From the NCBI RefSeq assembly GCF_004634215.1, contig NZ_SMMH01000014.1, positions 1 through 64,000 on the forward strand: 64,000 nucleotides of DNA. Direction: 5' to 3'. Of the stretch, positions 1-7,763 are shown piece by piece. Position numbers and translations under genes: made by a program. The stretch's first letter is position 1. Each line of letters starts with the position of its first letter. Source of the DNA: Deinococcus fonticola. GTDB taxonomy: Bacteria; Deinococcota; Deinococci; Deinococcales; Deinococcaceae. The notes beneath the pieces were generated by a model. That model saw only the letters and a list, made by a program, of their open reading frames with translations, was not told the DNA's origin and ran no database searches.

Positions 1-126
1 GGTGGGATCCATCGCGGCGGCCGTGAAGGTGATTGCGGCGGTGAGGGTGGTCTTGCCGTGGTCGACGTGACCGATCGTGCCGACGTTCACGTGGGGCTTG
101 TTCCGCTCAAACGTTCCTTTTGCCAT
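1..126 (-). CDS. tuf: Elongation factor Tu, N-terminal 42 residues (partial)
   Basis: EF-Tu brings aminoacyl-tRNA to the ribosome as a GTP complex. The visible N-terminus begins [20 protein letters not shown] and runs into the G1 loop [11 protein letters not shown] (about residues 19-29), which is diagnostic for EF-Tu. The rest lies beyond base 1. The start is ATG at 126-124, with GGGAGTAAG just upstream on the minus strand as a weak ribosome binding site. It points the same way as the str operon (rpsL-rpsG-fusA) but is separated from fusA by about 8.8 kb of unrelated genes, so this copy is not co-transcribed with that operon. Confidence 0.97.
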   Translation of the reverse strand, partial: MAKGTFERNKPHVNVGTIGHVDHGKTTLTAAITFTAAAMDPT

Positions 127-508
127 GTTCTTACTCCCTCCAAGAGGTGGCCCAGCACTCATCAGGTGTGACACACAAAAATGGCCCTTTGTTCGGGTCT
201 CCCCCGCGCATACCGCAGGGTTCTGATGGTGTGAAACCACATTGGGTTGATTCTCGCCAGGGCAGTGTCCCGCCATGCTGGCACGTTGCGCTGAGTTCAG
301 CCGTGAGAGGGAAGTCCTCGGCGCACCGACTTACAAAGGTACAGCATTTGGCTTATGGACTCAAGTCAACGCACGGTCAGGGGCAGGGACAGAAAATGCA
401 ACTGCCCGTCACCGGGCAGGTAACGAGCAAAAGTGTTCGGCTATTTGGGACAATTCGGCATTGATTCTCACATGGCTATCTATGCGTATCGATCCATGAC
501 ATCTGATT
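127..508. other. Intergenic region upstream of tuf
   Basis: About 380 bases between the divergent tuf and secreted-protein genes. No convincing coding sequence or RNA gene was found. On the minus strand a TTGACT hexamer (369-364) could be a -35 element for tuf, but no good -10 lies 16-18 bases downstream of it, so the tuf promoter is not resolved. Most of the interval would then be tuf leader RNA. Confidence 0.5.
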
Positions 509-521
509 TATAGTGCTCACC

Positions 522-1202
522 ATGTTGCGCGTTGCCGTCTTAGCTGTCTTCCTGTTTGCTTCTGTAGTCAACGCTCAAGAAAGCTGGCTCAAGATCGCAA
601 CGAAGACGCTTAGCCAAACCAGGGTGCAAGTCAATGTGCAGACCAACCTTCCTGACGGGGCCTGGCTGGGAGCGCAATTTATTCACTCGCAACAAAAGCC
701 TAACGACCCAGCCCTGGATAGCATATTGGAAAGGCAAAAGGTGAAGGCTGGGAAGGCGATTTTTGTACTTGATATGGACAAATCGACTTCAACCATGCCC
801 AGCGGGAAATGGCAAATTACAGTCTTCTACTCTCCGCTTTGGAGGGAAAATCAGGTTGTCCACGAGAAGTACCAGCTTACTTACAGAAAGCAAAGTAAAG
901 AGCTTTTTCTGAAAGCGCACGGGATCGATTATAAATATTGGCTTAGCGCGAGAGCGCGTGGTCATCAGTTCTTCACCGAAATCAACAACGGCAATATAAA
1001 CTCTTATAAAGCTTTTTTACGGTTGTGGGACTTAAACCGAATGTCTAAAGAATACGGGCCGTACACTAAATTTAATCCGAATAAAGGCAATGCTGAAGCT
1101 GCTGCCATCTACTATTTTCAATACTTAGACATGCAGTTTGCCGTAAATAAAGAGGGTCAGTTAATCAATATGGGTTCAGGTAGGGTACTTTCCTCGAAAT
1201 AG
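522..1202 (+). CDS. Secreted protein of unknown function
   Basis: Predicted 226-residue protein with an N-terminal signal peptide (MLRVAVLAVFLFASVVNAQE, cleavage probably after VNA). The mature part is rich in Lys, Tyr and Trp and has no cysteine pair or enzyme motif that I recognise. A GTG nine bases upstream is in frame, but the ATG at 522 is preferred because TATAGT (509-514) lies seven bases before it, the leaderless arrangement repeated across this window. Codon use is less GC-biased than in neighbouring genes, which hints at a more recent arrival. It is a single gene, running towards the convergent regulator gene that ends at 1217. Confidence 0.75.
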   Translation: MLRVAVLAVFLFASVVNAQESWLKIATKTLSQTRVQVNVQTNLPDGAWLGAQFIHSQQKPNDPALDSILERQKVKAGKAIFVLDMDKSTSTMPSGKWQITVFYSPLWRENQVVHEKYQLTYRKQSKELFLKAHGIDYKYWLSARARGHQFFTEINNGNINSYKAFLRLWDLNRMSKEYGPYTKFNPNKGNAEAAAIYYFQYLDMQFAVNKEGQLINMGSGRVLSSK

Positions 1203-1216
1203 CTCTGAAGTTAACC

Positions 1217-1501
1217 TTAACCCCGCAGCAACTTCACCGCCCGCACCACGTCTTGCGGAGTAATTTTCTCGCCGGGGTGGGCGCGGCAGCCCGAGGCGTA
1301 CTGTTCGAGCAGAAGTTCTCCAGCGGCGTCGAGGGCGCTTCTGGTGCCCGAAAGCTGCGTGAGGATGTCCTGACACTCGCGGCCTTCTTCGATCATGCGC
1401 TGCAGGCCGCGCACCTGCCCTTCGATGCGGCGCAGGCGTTTGAGGATTTTCGTGTCGGTTTCGCTGAGGGGTGGATTGGCTGTGCTGGTGGGGTTGGTCA
1501 T
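1217..1501 (-). CDS. cstR: CsoR/DUF156-family regulator, CstR-like persulfide sensor
   Basis: A 94-residue all-helical repressor of the CsoR/RcnR family (core RRIEGQVRGLQRMIEEG). The first ligand cysteine is Cys43 in REC and the second is Cys72. The residue four before Cys72, which is the copper-binding His in CsoR, is Tyr68. Two cysteines without the His is the pattern of CstR, which senses per- and polysulfides by forming a Cys-Cys polysulfide bridge rather than binding Cu(I). Its ATG overlaps the stop of the upstream thioredoxin gene (ATGA), so it is the last gene of the minus-strand sulfur operon. It probably represses both divergent operons through the palindrome at 2730-2778. The regulator class is seen directly; the ligand is inferred from residues and neighbours. 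Confidence 0.82.
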   Translation of the reverse strand: MTNPTSTANPPLSETDTKILKRLRRIEGQVRGLQRMIEEGRECQDILTQLSGTRSALDAAGELLLEQYASGCRAHPGEKITPQDVVRAVKLLRG

Positions 1502-2337
1502 GGGGTTTCCTTTGCCTGGCGTTGCAGGGTCAGCAGTTGAGCGCGGGTGAGGGGGCCGAGGTGCCGGGCGGTCACCTGGCCCTTTGAATTGATGACAAGA
1601 GTAGTCGGAAATCCGGTGACGTGAAGTGCGGAAGTCACGTGTTCTCCCCCCAGCCACACCCCGTCGGAGCGGCCATTCAGGAACTTTCGGACGGTCTCCG
1701 GGGGCTCACCGACGTTCAGCAAGATGAGGTGGGAGTCGTTCCGCGCCTCGGCGATGAGCAGGGGCAGTTCGCTGCGGCACGGGCCGCACCAGGTGGCCCA
1801 CAGGTTCACGACAGCAGGGCGCGGGAGTTCAGCGGGCCGGCCATCCAGGCGCGTGAATCGCACGTCCGGAAAGGTGGCGTCGGTGGCAGCAGGTTTCAGG
1901 AGCAGTGGGGCAACGCCCATGGCGAGGGCAGGCACGGCAGCGCGCAGGGCCGCAGGCAGAAGCGAGGTGCGCACGATCTCTTTTCTGGGGATGCCGATCA
2001 CCCTGGGCGTATCCGCCAGAGTTTCCACACGTTTCATGTCACGCCAAGTCTGCATCAGCAGGTAAAGCAGGCCCGCGCTCAGTCCAGGCAGCCAGGCCCA
2101 GTTGCCGCGCCGCAGATCAAGGATGTCCCACACGTTATCCAGGAAGGGGCGCGAGGCCGTCAGTCCAGGCAGGACGGCCCACAACCGCGCCACGGCGAGG
2201 GTGATGAGGGCCGTGGTCTGCGCCTGCGGAAATTTTGCCAGCCCCAGCCACGTGAACAGCCCGAGCAGGAGGCTGAGGTTCTGCCAGTTGAGGACGGCGG
2301 GGCCGAGGTTCATGCCGTCCGGGCCGAAGCCGATCAC
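1498..2337 (-). CDS. Membrane-anchored TlpA-like thioredoxin
   Basis: A 279-residue protein. The first about 150 residues hold three to four hydrophobic segments (roughly 20-32, 40-60, 80-97, 125-147). The C-terminal half is a thioredoxin fold with the active site WCGPC (Cys184 and Cys187) and a cis-Pro loop GFPTT. This is the layout of TlpA/ResA-type extracytoplasmic thiol reductases, with the catalytic domain outside the membrane. The start is GTG at 2337, seven bases after the rhodanese stop; the end overlaps the CstR-like gene. In context it may reduce thiols or the persulfidated rhodanese on the outside of the cell; that partner is an inference. Confidence 0.85.
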   Translation of the reverse strand: MIGFGPDGMNLGPAVLNWQNLSLLLGLFTWLGLAKFPQAQTTALITLAVARLWAVLPGLTASRPFLDNVWDILDLRRGNWAWLPGLSAGLLYLLMQTWRDMKRVETLADTPRVIGIPRKEIVRTSLLPAALRAAVPALAMGVAPLLLKPAATDATFPDVRFTRLDGRPAELPRPAVVNLWATWCGPCRSELPLLIAEARNDSHLILLNVGEPPETVRKFLNGRSDGVWLGGEHVTSALHVTGFPTTLVINSKGQVTARHLGPLTRAQLLTLQRQAKETP

Positions 2338-2344
2338 AGGCGCC

Positions 2345-2722
2345 TCACTGGGTGACGGGGTATCCGGCGGCCATCCAATCGTTCATGCCGCCACTGACGT
2401 TTTTCACGTCCTTGCCCGCTTTTTTCAGGAGTTCGCTGGCCTGGGCGCTGCGGTTGCCACTGCGGCAGATGACGTACACGAGTTTGTCGCCCGGGACTTC
2501 GCTGGCGCGGGCTGCCACCTCGTCCAGCGGGAGGTTCACAGCGCTGGCAATGTGGCCCTCCGCGAACTCCTGTGGAGTGCGGACATCAAGCACGGAGGCG
2601 CCCGAGTCCACGGCGGTTTTCAGGTCTTGCACGCTGACCGTGGGGTATGTGCCGGTCTGCTTGGGGGCGCAGGACATCAGCAGAAATCCGGCGACGGGGA
2701 GTAAAGCAGGGAGCGTCCTCAT
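2345..2722 (-). CDS. Lipoprotein rhodanese (sulfurtransferase)
   Basis: A 125-residue single-domain rhodanese with a lipoprotein signal peptide: hydrophobic residues 5-15 followed by the lipobox LMSC, giving Cys18 as the lipidated residue. The catalytic loop is CRSGNRS with Cys86, and the motifs LDVRTPQEF and GHIASAVNLP are typical of the fold. It should move sulfane sulfur between donors and acceptors at the outer face of the membrane. The ATG (2722-2720) lies seven bases downstream of TATAAC on the minus strand, so the transcript is probably leaderless. It is the first gene of the minus-strand operon with the TlpA-like thioredoxin and the CstR-like regulator. Confidence 0.92.
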   Translation of the reverse strand: MRTLPALLPVAGFLLMSCAPKQTGTYPTVSVQDLKTAVDSGASVLDVRTPQEFAEGHIASAVNLPLDEVAARASEVPGDKLVYVICRSGNRSAQASELLKKAGKDVKNVSGGMNDWMAAGYPVTQ

Positions 2723-2729
2723 ACCCCAC

Positions 2730-2778
2730 GTTATACCCCCCCGGCCTAAGTTGACAGAATACCCAGGGGGGGTATAAC
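2730..2778. promoter_or_regulatory. Divergent promoters with CstR/CsoR-type operator palindrome
   Basis: Two perfect 13-bp arms, GTTATACCCCCCC (2730-2742) and GGGGGGGTATAAC (2766-2778), are separated by 23 bases. Each arm contains a -10 box TATAAC reading outward. The plus promoter is TTGACA (2751-2756), a 16-base spacer and TATAAC (2773-2778). The spacer also carries ATACCCAGGGGGGGTAT (2759-2775), which resembles the G-tract operators of CsoR/CstR proteins. The minus promoter uses TATAAC (2735-2730) with CTGTCA (2757-2752) as a possible -35 that overlaps the plus -35. A repressor bound here would block both operons. The sequence structure is seen directly; the bound protein is inferred. Confidence 0.85.
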
Positions 2779-2805
2779 CTACAGCGTATCGAAGGAGGAG
2801 TCCCT

Positions 2806-4206
2806 ATGTTCTTCAAACGCTTTTACGATACCGATCTGGCGCAGGCGTCCTACATGGTGGGCTGCCAGAAAACCGGAGAATGCCTGGTGATCGACCCCAT
2901 CCGCGACACCCGGCCTTACCTGAACGAAGCCGCCGCGCAGAAACTGAACATCACTCACGTGACCGAAACGCACATTCACGCCGATTACCTGTCCGGCAGC
3001 CGCGAACTGGCCGCCCAGACGGGCGCTCGCCTGCTGCTGTCCGACGAGGGCGATGCCGACTGGAAGTACGACCACTGGGAACACAGTGACGCCGAGAAGC
3101 TTCATCACGGCGACACCTTCAAGGTGGGCAACATCAAGGTAGAGGTGAAACATACCCCCGGCCATACCCCGGAGCACCTCAGTTTCCTGGTGACCGATAC
3201 CCCCCGTGGGGATCAGCCCGTCATGTACTTCACCGGAGATTTCGTGTTCGTGGGGGATCTGGGCCGCCCGGATCTGTTAGATGAAGCAGCCGGCGGTGTG
3301 GACACCCGTTTCGTGGGTGCGACGCAGATGTTCGCCAGCCTGCGCGACCACTTCCTGACTGTGCCGGACTTCGTGCAGGTGTGGCCGGCCCACGGCAGCG
3401 GCAGCGCGTGCGGCAAGGCGCTGGGCGCGGTTCCCAGCACCACCGTGGGGTACGAGCGAGCACTGGCGTGGTGGGTGCCGTTCGTGGAGAAAGGCGACGA
3501 GCAGGGCTTCACCGCTGAACTGCTGAGCGGGCAGCCCGACGCACCCCTGTACTACGGGCGCATGAAGCAGCAGAACAAGCAAGGCCCCGCCCTGCTGGGC
3601 GACGTGGTTCCCCTGAAGGAACTGCCCGTGTCGGACGTGCTCGGCAAACTTCAAGGCGGCGCGAGATTGCTGGACACCCGGCAGAAAGAGGTGCACCAGG
3701 CCGCCGCCCCCGTGGGCAGTGTGAACATCCCAGCCGGGAACACCTTCGAGACCTGGAGTGGCTGGCTGCTCACGCCGGAGAAGGAACTGGTGCTGCTCTC
3801 CCCCGCCCAGGACGCCGAAACGCTGCGCCGCCGCCTGTGGATGGTGGGGTTGGACCACGTGAGCGGGTTTATTCAGACCGCCGACCACCTGCCCACCGAG
3901 GAGACCCGGCCCTTCCCCGCGCATGAACTGCCCCAGCACCAGGGCGCCCTGATTCTGGATGTTCGCAAGAAAACCGAGTACGACGAAGGTCACCTCCCCG
4001 GCGCCAGACAACTCCACGCGGGCCGCCTCCCCTGGAAACTGAACGAATTGCCGCGTGACCAGGAAATTGTCGTGCACTGTCAGGGCGGAGCACGCAGCGC
4101 CGCCGCCGCCAGCCTCCTGCGGGCCGAGGGGTTCAACGTCACCGAACTGGCAGGCGGGTACGAAGCCTGGGAGAAAGCGGGCCAGCCCCAGCCTGCCACT
4201 TCCTGA
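2806..4206 (+). CDS. cstB: CstB-like persulfide dioxygenase-rhodanese fusion
   Basis: A 466-residue protein with a metallo-beta-lactamase-fold persulfide dioxygenase domain (about 1-245) followed by two rhodanese domains. Metal-site motifs are THIHADY (His56, His58, Asp60), TPGHTPEH (His120), FTGD (Asp145) and WPAHG. The first rhodanese domain (about 270-355) has lost its catalytic cysteine (loop LLSPAQD), and the second (about 370-460) keeps it in HCQGGARS. This three-part order matches staphylococcal CstB, which oxidises low-molecular-weight persulfides (such as bacillithiol persulfide) to thiosulfate. A strong Shine-Dalgarno sequence, AAGGAGGAG (2792-2800), lies before the ATG, unlike the leaderless genes around. 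It is the first gene of the plus operon. Confidence 0.92.
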   Translation: MFFKRFYDTDLAQASYMVGCQKTGECLVIDPIRDTRPYLNEAAAQKLNITHVTETHIHADYLSGSRELAAQTGARLLLSDEGDADWKYDHWEHSDAEKLHHGDTFKVGNIKVEVKHTPGHTPEHLSFLVTDTPRGDQPVMYFTGDFVFVGDLGRPDLLDEAAGGVDTRFVGATQMFASLRDHFLTVPDFVQVWPAHGSGSACGKALGAVPSTTVGYERALAWWVPFVEKGDEQGFTAELLSGQPDAPLYYGRMKQQNKQGPALLGDVVPLKELPVSDVLGKLQGGARLLDTRQKEVHQAAAPVGSVNIPAGNTFETWSGWLLTPEKELVLLSPAQDAETLRRRLWMVGLDHVSGFIQTADHLPTEETRPFPAHELPQHQGALILDVRKKTEYDEGHLPGARQLHAGRLPWKLNELPRDQEIVVHCQGGARSAAAASLLRAEGFNVTELAGGYEAWEKAGQPQPATS

Positions 4207-4541
4207 TGTTCGGATTCCTGAAGAAACTGCTGGGCCTGCCGGACGGCGTGAGCCCGCAGGACGCGCAGGCGATGGTGAAAACCGGAAGCGCCCTGATTCT
4301 CGATGTGCGCACATCTGCTGAACGCCAGGCCGCGCACATTCCCGGCAGCCTGCACCTTTCCCTGGATGAACTGGGCCGCAACGCGGGCAAGCTGCCGAAG
4401 GACAAGACCATCATCTGCCAGTGCGCCAGCGGGATGAGGAGCGCCGCCGCTGCCAAACAACTTGCCGCACAGGGCTTCACCACCCTCAACCTCAAGGGCG
4501 GCCTCGGCGGCTGGCAAAGGGCCGGACTCCCCACGAAGTAA
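4206..4541 (+). CDS. Single-domain rhodanese
   Basis: A 111-residue cytoplasmic sulfurtransferase. It has the rhodanese signature LILDVRTSAER, AAHIPGSLHL, and an active-site loop CQCASGMRS in which Cys73 is the expected catalytic residue (Cys71 lies beside it). The start ATG shares one base with the stop of the dioxygenase gene (TGATG), so the two are translationally coupled. It probably passes sulfane sulfur from the dioxygenase/rhodanese step to thiol acceptors. The short N-terminal extension [11 protein letters not shown] is amphipathic but not a signal peptide. Confidence 0.92.
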   Translation: MFGFLKKLLGLPDGVSPQDAQAMVKTGSALILDVRTSAERQAAHIPGSLHLSLDELGRNAGKLPKDKTIICQCASGMRSAAAAKQLAAQGFTTLNLKGGLGGWQRAGLPTK

Positions 4542-4545
4542 ATGT

Positions 4546-4583
4546 GAATCGGCTGTTTCGGCAGTCAACCGACCAGCCGATTC
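4546..4583. repeat. Inverted repeat between rhodanese genes
   Basis: Perfect 10-bp arms GAATCGGCTG (4546-4555) and CAGCCGATTC (4574-4583) with an 18-base loop, just after a rhodanese stop codon. No T-run follows, so it is not a standard terminator. It could be an mRNA stability or processing hairpin inside the sulfur operon. Confidence 0.6.
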
Positions 4584-4648
4584 AGCAAAAGCGTCCGCGC
4601 AAGCCCTTCCGAACGGCACGCCATACATAATGTCCCAAAGGAAAACCC

Positions 4649-4966
4649 ATGTCTTACACGGATCTTTTTACGGCAGAACTGGAAAGCAAGGTGCGCGAGG
4701 GCGCAAAAGTTTACGACGTGCGCGAACGTGACGAGTACACGAGTGGGCATATTCCCGGCGCCGTGAATATTCCTCTGTCGGAGCTGGTCGGGCGCGAGGA
4801 TGAAATTCAGTTCCCGGCGATCATCGTGTGTCAGGCCGGTGGACGCAGTGCGCGGGCGGCCACGCACCTGGCGGGTCAGGGCCGGACAGACATCATGAAC
4901 CTGCTGGGCGGCACCGGCGCGTGGCTTCAGGAGGGCCGTGAAGTGAGGTCTGGCGAGCAACCTTGA
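4649..4966 (+). CDS. Single-domain rhodanese
   Basis: A 105-residue sulfurtransferase with [21 protein letters not shown] and the catalytic loop VCQAGGRS (Cys61). It is preceded by AAAGGAAAA as a weak ribosome binding site and sits 107 bases after the previous gene, the only real gap in this operon. Its stop overlaps the start of the TauE/SafE gene. With the lipoprotein rhodanese, the gene before it and the two domains of the CstB-like protein, this locus encodes five rhodanese domains, four with an intact cysteine. Confidence 0.92.
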   Translation: MSYTDLFTAELESKVREGAKVYDVRERDEYTSGHIPGAVNIPLSELVGREDEIQFPAIIVCQAGGRSARAATHLAGQGRTDIMNLLGGTGAWLQEGREVRSGEQP

Positions 4967-5769
4967 TCCTGGCGTGGATGGGCGCGGCCCTGATCGGGCT
5001 GAGCCTGGGCTTACTGGGTTCCGGCGGCAGCATTCTGACGGTGCCTGTGCTCGTTTACCTGGTGGGCGAGGAAACCAAGCTAGCCATCACGGAGAGCCTG
5101 GCCATCGTGGGCAGCATCAGCCTGTTCGGAATGCTGCCCTACGCCCGGAAGGGGTTGGTGAACTGGCCACGCTTCGCGTGGTTTGGTGTGCCCGGCCTGC
5201 TGGGCACCACCCTGGGAGCCAGCCTGAGCCAGCACATGACCGGCAGCCTTCAGCTCACGATTTTTGCCGTGGTTATGCTGCTGGCTGCGTTCATGATGTT
5301 TCGCCCGGGCGCGAAGGAACAGCCTGAGCCGGGCCACTGCTCTCCCGGCTTCACGGCCCTTCAAGGTCTGGGCGTGGGCCTGCTGACGGGCGTGGTGGGC
5401 GTCGGTGGGGGCTTTCTGATCATTCCGGCGCTGGTGCTGCTGGGCAAACTGCCCATGAAGTACGCCGTCGGCACCAGCCTGGCCATCATTACCCTGAACA
5501 GTTACTCCGGGTTCGCCAAGCACGTCGCGCAAGCGCAGGGGCCGCTGCATTGGCCCCTCATCCTGATTTTCGCGGCGATTGGTATAGCCGGCAGCTGGCT
5601 GGGGTCGCGGCTCGGACAGAAGGTCAGCAACACGGCCCTGCGCAAAGGTTTTGCGGCGTTTCTGGTGGTCATGGGCGCTTACGTGCTGGGCATGAACGCC
5701 CCGAAGATCCTGCATTCCCCGTCAGTTCACCAACCGGCGCCCACCATTTCGTCGACAATGAACCGGTGA
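4963..5769 (+). CDS. TauE/SafE-family sulfite (anion) exporter
   Basis: A 268-residue integral membrane protein with about eight hydrophobic segments in two repeats. The repeats start [18 protein letters not shown] and [18 protein letters not shown], the paired glycine-rich signature of TauE/SafE (DUF81). The likely substrate is sulfite or another sulfur oxyanion formed when persulfides are oxidised, as for TauE in cst operons. The start is uncertain: TTG at 4963 overlaps the upstream stop (TTGA), and an in-frame ATG lies at 4978. The end overlaps the next gene by GTGA. Confidence 0.88.
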   Translation: MILAWMGAALIGLSLGLLGSGGSILTVPVLVYLVGEETKLAITESLAIVGSISLFGMLPYARKGLVNWPRFAWFGVPGLLGTTLGASLSQHMTGSLQLTIFAVVMLLAAFMMFRPGAKEQPEPGHCSPGFTALQGLGVGLLTGVVGVGGGFLIIPALVLLGKLPMKYAVGTSLAIITLNSYSGFAKHVAQAQGPLHWPLILIFAAIGIAGSWLGSRLGQKVSNTALRKGFAAFLVVMGAYVLGMNAPKILHSPSVHQPAPTISSTMNR

Positions 5770-6341
5770 CCGATTTCCTGCACTTCCTGCAAGCCCCCTG
5801 GCCCTGGTGGGTGGGCGGCCCGCTGATCGGGCTGACTGTGCCGCTGCTGCTCTGGCTGGGCAACAAGTCGTTCGGAATTTCCAGCAACCTGCGGCACCTG
5901 TGCGCCGCCGTGCTGCCGACCACCCGTCAACCCCGCCTGTTCGCTTACGACTGGCGCGCCGAACGCTGGAACCTGATGTTCGCCGCCGGGCTGGTGCTGG
6001 GGGGTTTCCTGGCGGGCGTGGTCTTTGCCAACCCGCACCCCGTGAACCTGAGTCCGGCAGCGCTGAGCACCCTGAACGGCCTGGGCGTCAACGTGACGCC
6101 GGGCCTGGTGCCGTCTCAGGTGGGCGACCTTCACCGGCCCGCCGCGGGGGCTTTGCTGGCCCTGTCGGGGCTGCTGATCGGGTTCGGCACGCGTTACGGT
6201 GGCGGATGCACCAGCGGGCACGCCATAACCGGCCTGAGTACCCTGCAACTACCCAGCCTGATCGCCACAGCGTCCTTCTTCGGGGCCGGGATTTTCAGCG
6301 CAAATGTCCTGCTGCCCCTCTTCCTGAGGTGGCTGACATGA
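5766..6341 (+). CDS. YeeE/YedE-family sulfur transporter, first half
   Basis: A 191-residue membrane protein of the YeeE/YedE (DUF395) family, with the conserved [16 protein letters not shown] loop around Cys148. In thiosulfate transporters of this family (TsuA/YeeE) the conserved cysteines line the substrate path. It is shorter than the single-chain transporters (about 330-400 residues) and is completed by the next gene, so the two probably form a heterodimer. The start is the GTG at 5766 that overlaps the upstream stop (GTGA); longer readings upstream fall inside the TauE gene. Confidence 0.88.
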   Translation: MTDFLHFLQAPWPWWVGGPLIGLTVPLLLWLGNKSFGISSNLRHLCAAVLPTTRQPRLFAYDWRAERWNLMFAAGLVLGGFLAGVVFANPHPVNLSPAALSTLNGLGVNVTPGLVPSQVGDLHRPAAGALLALSGLLIGFGTRYGGGCTSGHAITGLSTLQLPSLIATASFFGAGIFSANVLLPLFLRWLT

Positions 6342-6805
6342 CCCGCTCCAGTGCCGCTGCCCAGACGCCCGCCCTGGCCGACACGCGGGCGGTCACCGGC
6401 CTGCTGGTGTACCTGCTGGTCGGCGTCTACTTCGGTGTTGTCCTGGTGAAATCCGAGGCAGCCAGCTGGTACCGCCTTCAGGAAATGTTCCGCTTTCAGT
6501 CGTTTCACATGTATGGCCTGCTGGGCAGCGCCATTGCCACCGGACTCGTGACCACCGCCCTGCTGCGCCGCTACGGGCACACCCGTGACGGTCAGGCGCT
6601 GCACATTCCGCAGAAGGAAAAAGGCTGGAAACGTTATGTACTGGGCGGCATCTGCTTTGGCCTGGGCTGGGGATTGACCGGGCTGTGCCCCGGCCCCATC
6701 TTCATCCTGCTGGGCGCAGGTATCTGGCCCATCCTGATCGTGTTCCTGTTCGCGCTGATCGGAACTTACCTGTACGGGGTGCTGCAACCGAGGCTCCCCC
6801 ACTGA
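6338..6805 (+). CDS. YeeE/YedE-family sulfur transporter, second half
   Basis: A 155-residue membrane protein with four hydrophobic segments and the motif [13 protein letters not shown] (Cys117; another cysteine at 106). This is the partner-type subunit (YeeE/YedE, DUF6691-like) often paired with the preceding gene. It starts at ATG 6338, overlapping the upstream stop (ATGA). The pair likely carries thiosulfate or another reduced sulfur species across the membrane. It is the last tightly coupled gene of the operon; trxC follows after 75 bases behind its own -10 box. Confidence 0.86.
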   Translation: MTRSSAAAQTPALADTRAVTGLLVYLLVGVYFGVVLVKSEAASWYRLQEMFRFQSFHMYGLLGSAIATGLVTTALLRRYGHTRDGQALHIPQKEKGWKRYVLGGICFGLGWGLTGLCPGPIFILLGAGIWPILIVFLFALIGTYLYGVLQPRLPH

Positions 6806-6880
6806 AGCAGGGACGTGGTTCAGCCTCATGCGTTAAGGCAAATTCCACCCGCCACCGCCCGCACCAGCGTACCCTGAAGC

Positions 6881-7309
6881 ATGAGCGACATCCTGACCTG
6901 CCAGAAGTGCGAAACGAAAAACCGCGTCACCAACCCGCCCGCAGGTCAGGTGCCGGTCTGCGCCAGGTGCGGCGCTCCCCTGCCCTGGCTGCATGACGGC
7001 ACCGACGCCAGTTTCGCGGAGGACACCAGGGCCGGCGTCCCGGTCATCGTGGATTTCTGGGCCCCCTGGTGTGGCCCCTGCCGGGTCATGGGGCCGATCC
7101 TGGAGCAGATCGCGAAGGATATGCCCGGTAAGGTTCGCATCGTGAAAGTGAACGTGGACGAGAACCCCCGTTCCCCGGCTCAGTTCGGCGTGCAGGGCAT
7201 TCCCACGCTGGTGATGTTCAAGGACGGCGAAGCGGTGGATCAGATCGTGGGCGTGGTGCAAAAACCCCTGCTGGTCGAGCGGATCAGGCACTTACAGAAT
7301 CTGGCGTGA
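6881..7309 (+). CDS. trxC: Thioredoxin 2 (zinc-type)
   Basis: A 142-residue thioredoxin with an N-terminal zinc ribbon (Cys7-x2-Cys10 and Cys27-x2-Cys30) followed by the active site WCGPC (Cys64, Cys67) and the cis-Pro loop GIPT. This is the thioredoxin 2 layout. TACCCT lies five bases before the ATG, suggesting a leaderless transcript of its own. It follows the persulfide locus in the same direction and could reduce rhodanese-bound persulfide, an inferred link. Its last 26 bases overlap the convergent kinase gene. Confidence 0.93.
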   Translation: MSDILTCQKCETKNRVTNPPAGQVPVCARCGAPLPWLHDGTDASFAEDTRAGVPVIVDFWAPWCGPCRVMGPILEQIAKDMPGKVRIVKVNVDENPRSPAQFGVQGIPTLVMFKDGEAVDQIVGVVQKPLLVERIRHLQNLA

Positions 7310-7763
7310 CCGCCCGTTCGTCCTGCTCTGGCGCTTCAAACTTCGTGATGAACAAGTCCAGTGCCGCGTCGTCGATTTCAAACGTTCCCGGCGTGAGGTT
7401 CCGGTTGCGTTCGGCCAGGCGCCGCCGCAATTCATGGCCTGGTACGTCGAAGTAAATCAGCCGCACTTCCGCGCCCACCGCTGCGGCCCGGACGCGGTAG
7501 TGTTCGCGTTCTGCACGAGTCCAGAACCCGTCGTCCAGCACGACATTCATCCCGGCTTTCAGGAGTTTTGCGGTCAACTCCCCTTGCAACTGCCGGATAA
7601 CCGCCAGCCGCTCATCGAACACCTCGCGGGGCATGTGTTGACCGAACAGCGGCACCATCCAGTCGTCGGAGCTGAGGCGTAGGCTGCCGCGTTCCTCCAG
7701 TCGGCGGGCGTAAGTGGTCTTCCCGCTGCCCGTCAGGCCGCACAGCAGCGTCAGGGTGGTCAT
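7284..7763 (-). CDS. P-loop ATPase/kinase (AAA_33 type)
   Basis: A 159-residue protein starting MTTLTLLCGLTGSGKTTYAR with the Walker A motif GLTGSGKTT, then SSDDW and VVLDDGFW resembling a Walker B/acceptor region, and a C-terminal RRRLAERNRN lid. This is the pattern of small zeta-toxin/polynucleotide-kinase-like or gluconate-kinase-like proteins. The substrate is unknown. The start ATG at 7763 overlaps the stop of the upstream membrane protein gene (ATGA). No toxin-antitoxin partner is evident. Confidence 0.75.
   Translation of the reverse strand: MTTLTLLCGLTGSGKTTYARRLEERGSLRLSSDDWMVPLFGQHMPREVFDERLAVIRQLQGELTAKLLKAGMNVVLDDGFWTRAEREHYRVRAAAVGAEVRLIYFDVPGHELRRRLAERNRNLTPGTFEIDDAALDLFITKFEAPEQDERAVTPDSVSA

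Noticed and set aside
1217..1501. Copper-sensing CsoR with a copper-efflux role
   Set aside because: The copper His is Tyr68 and there is no copper ATPase or chaperone nearby; all neighbours concern sulfur, so a CstR-type sensor fits better.
1621..2355. Long plus-strand reading frame opposite the TlpA-like gene
   Set aside because: Low-complexity, Gln/Arg-rich translation with no domain; the minus-strand thioredoxin with WCGPC explains the region.
7284..7763. Zeta-type toxin of a toxin-antitoxin pair
   Set aside because: The P-loop is present, but the partner gene encodes a three-helix membrane protein, not an epsilon-like antitoxin.
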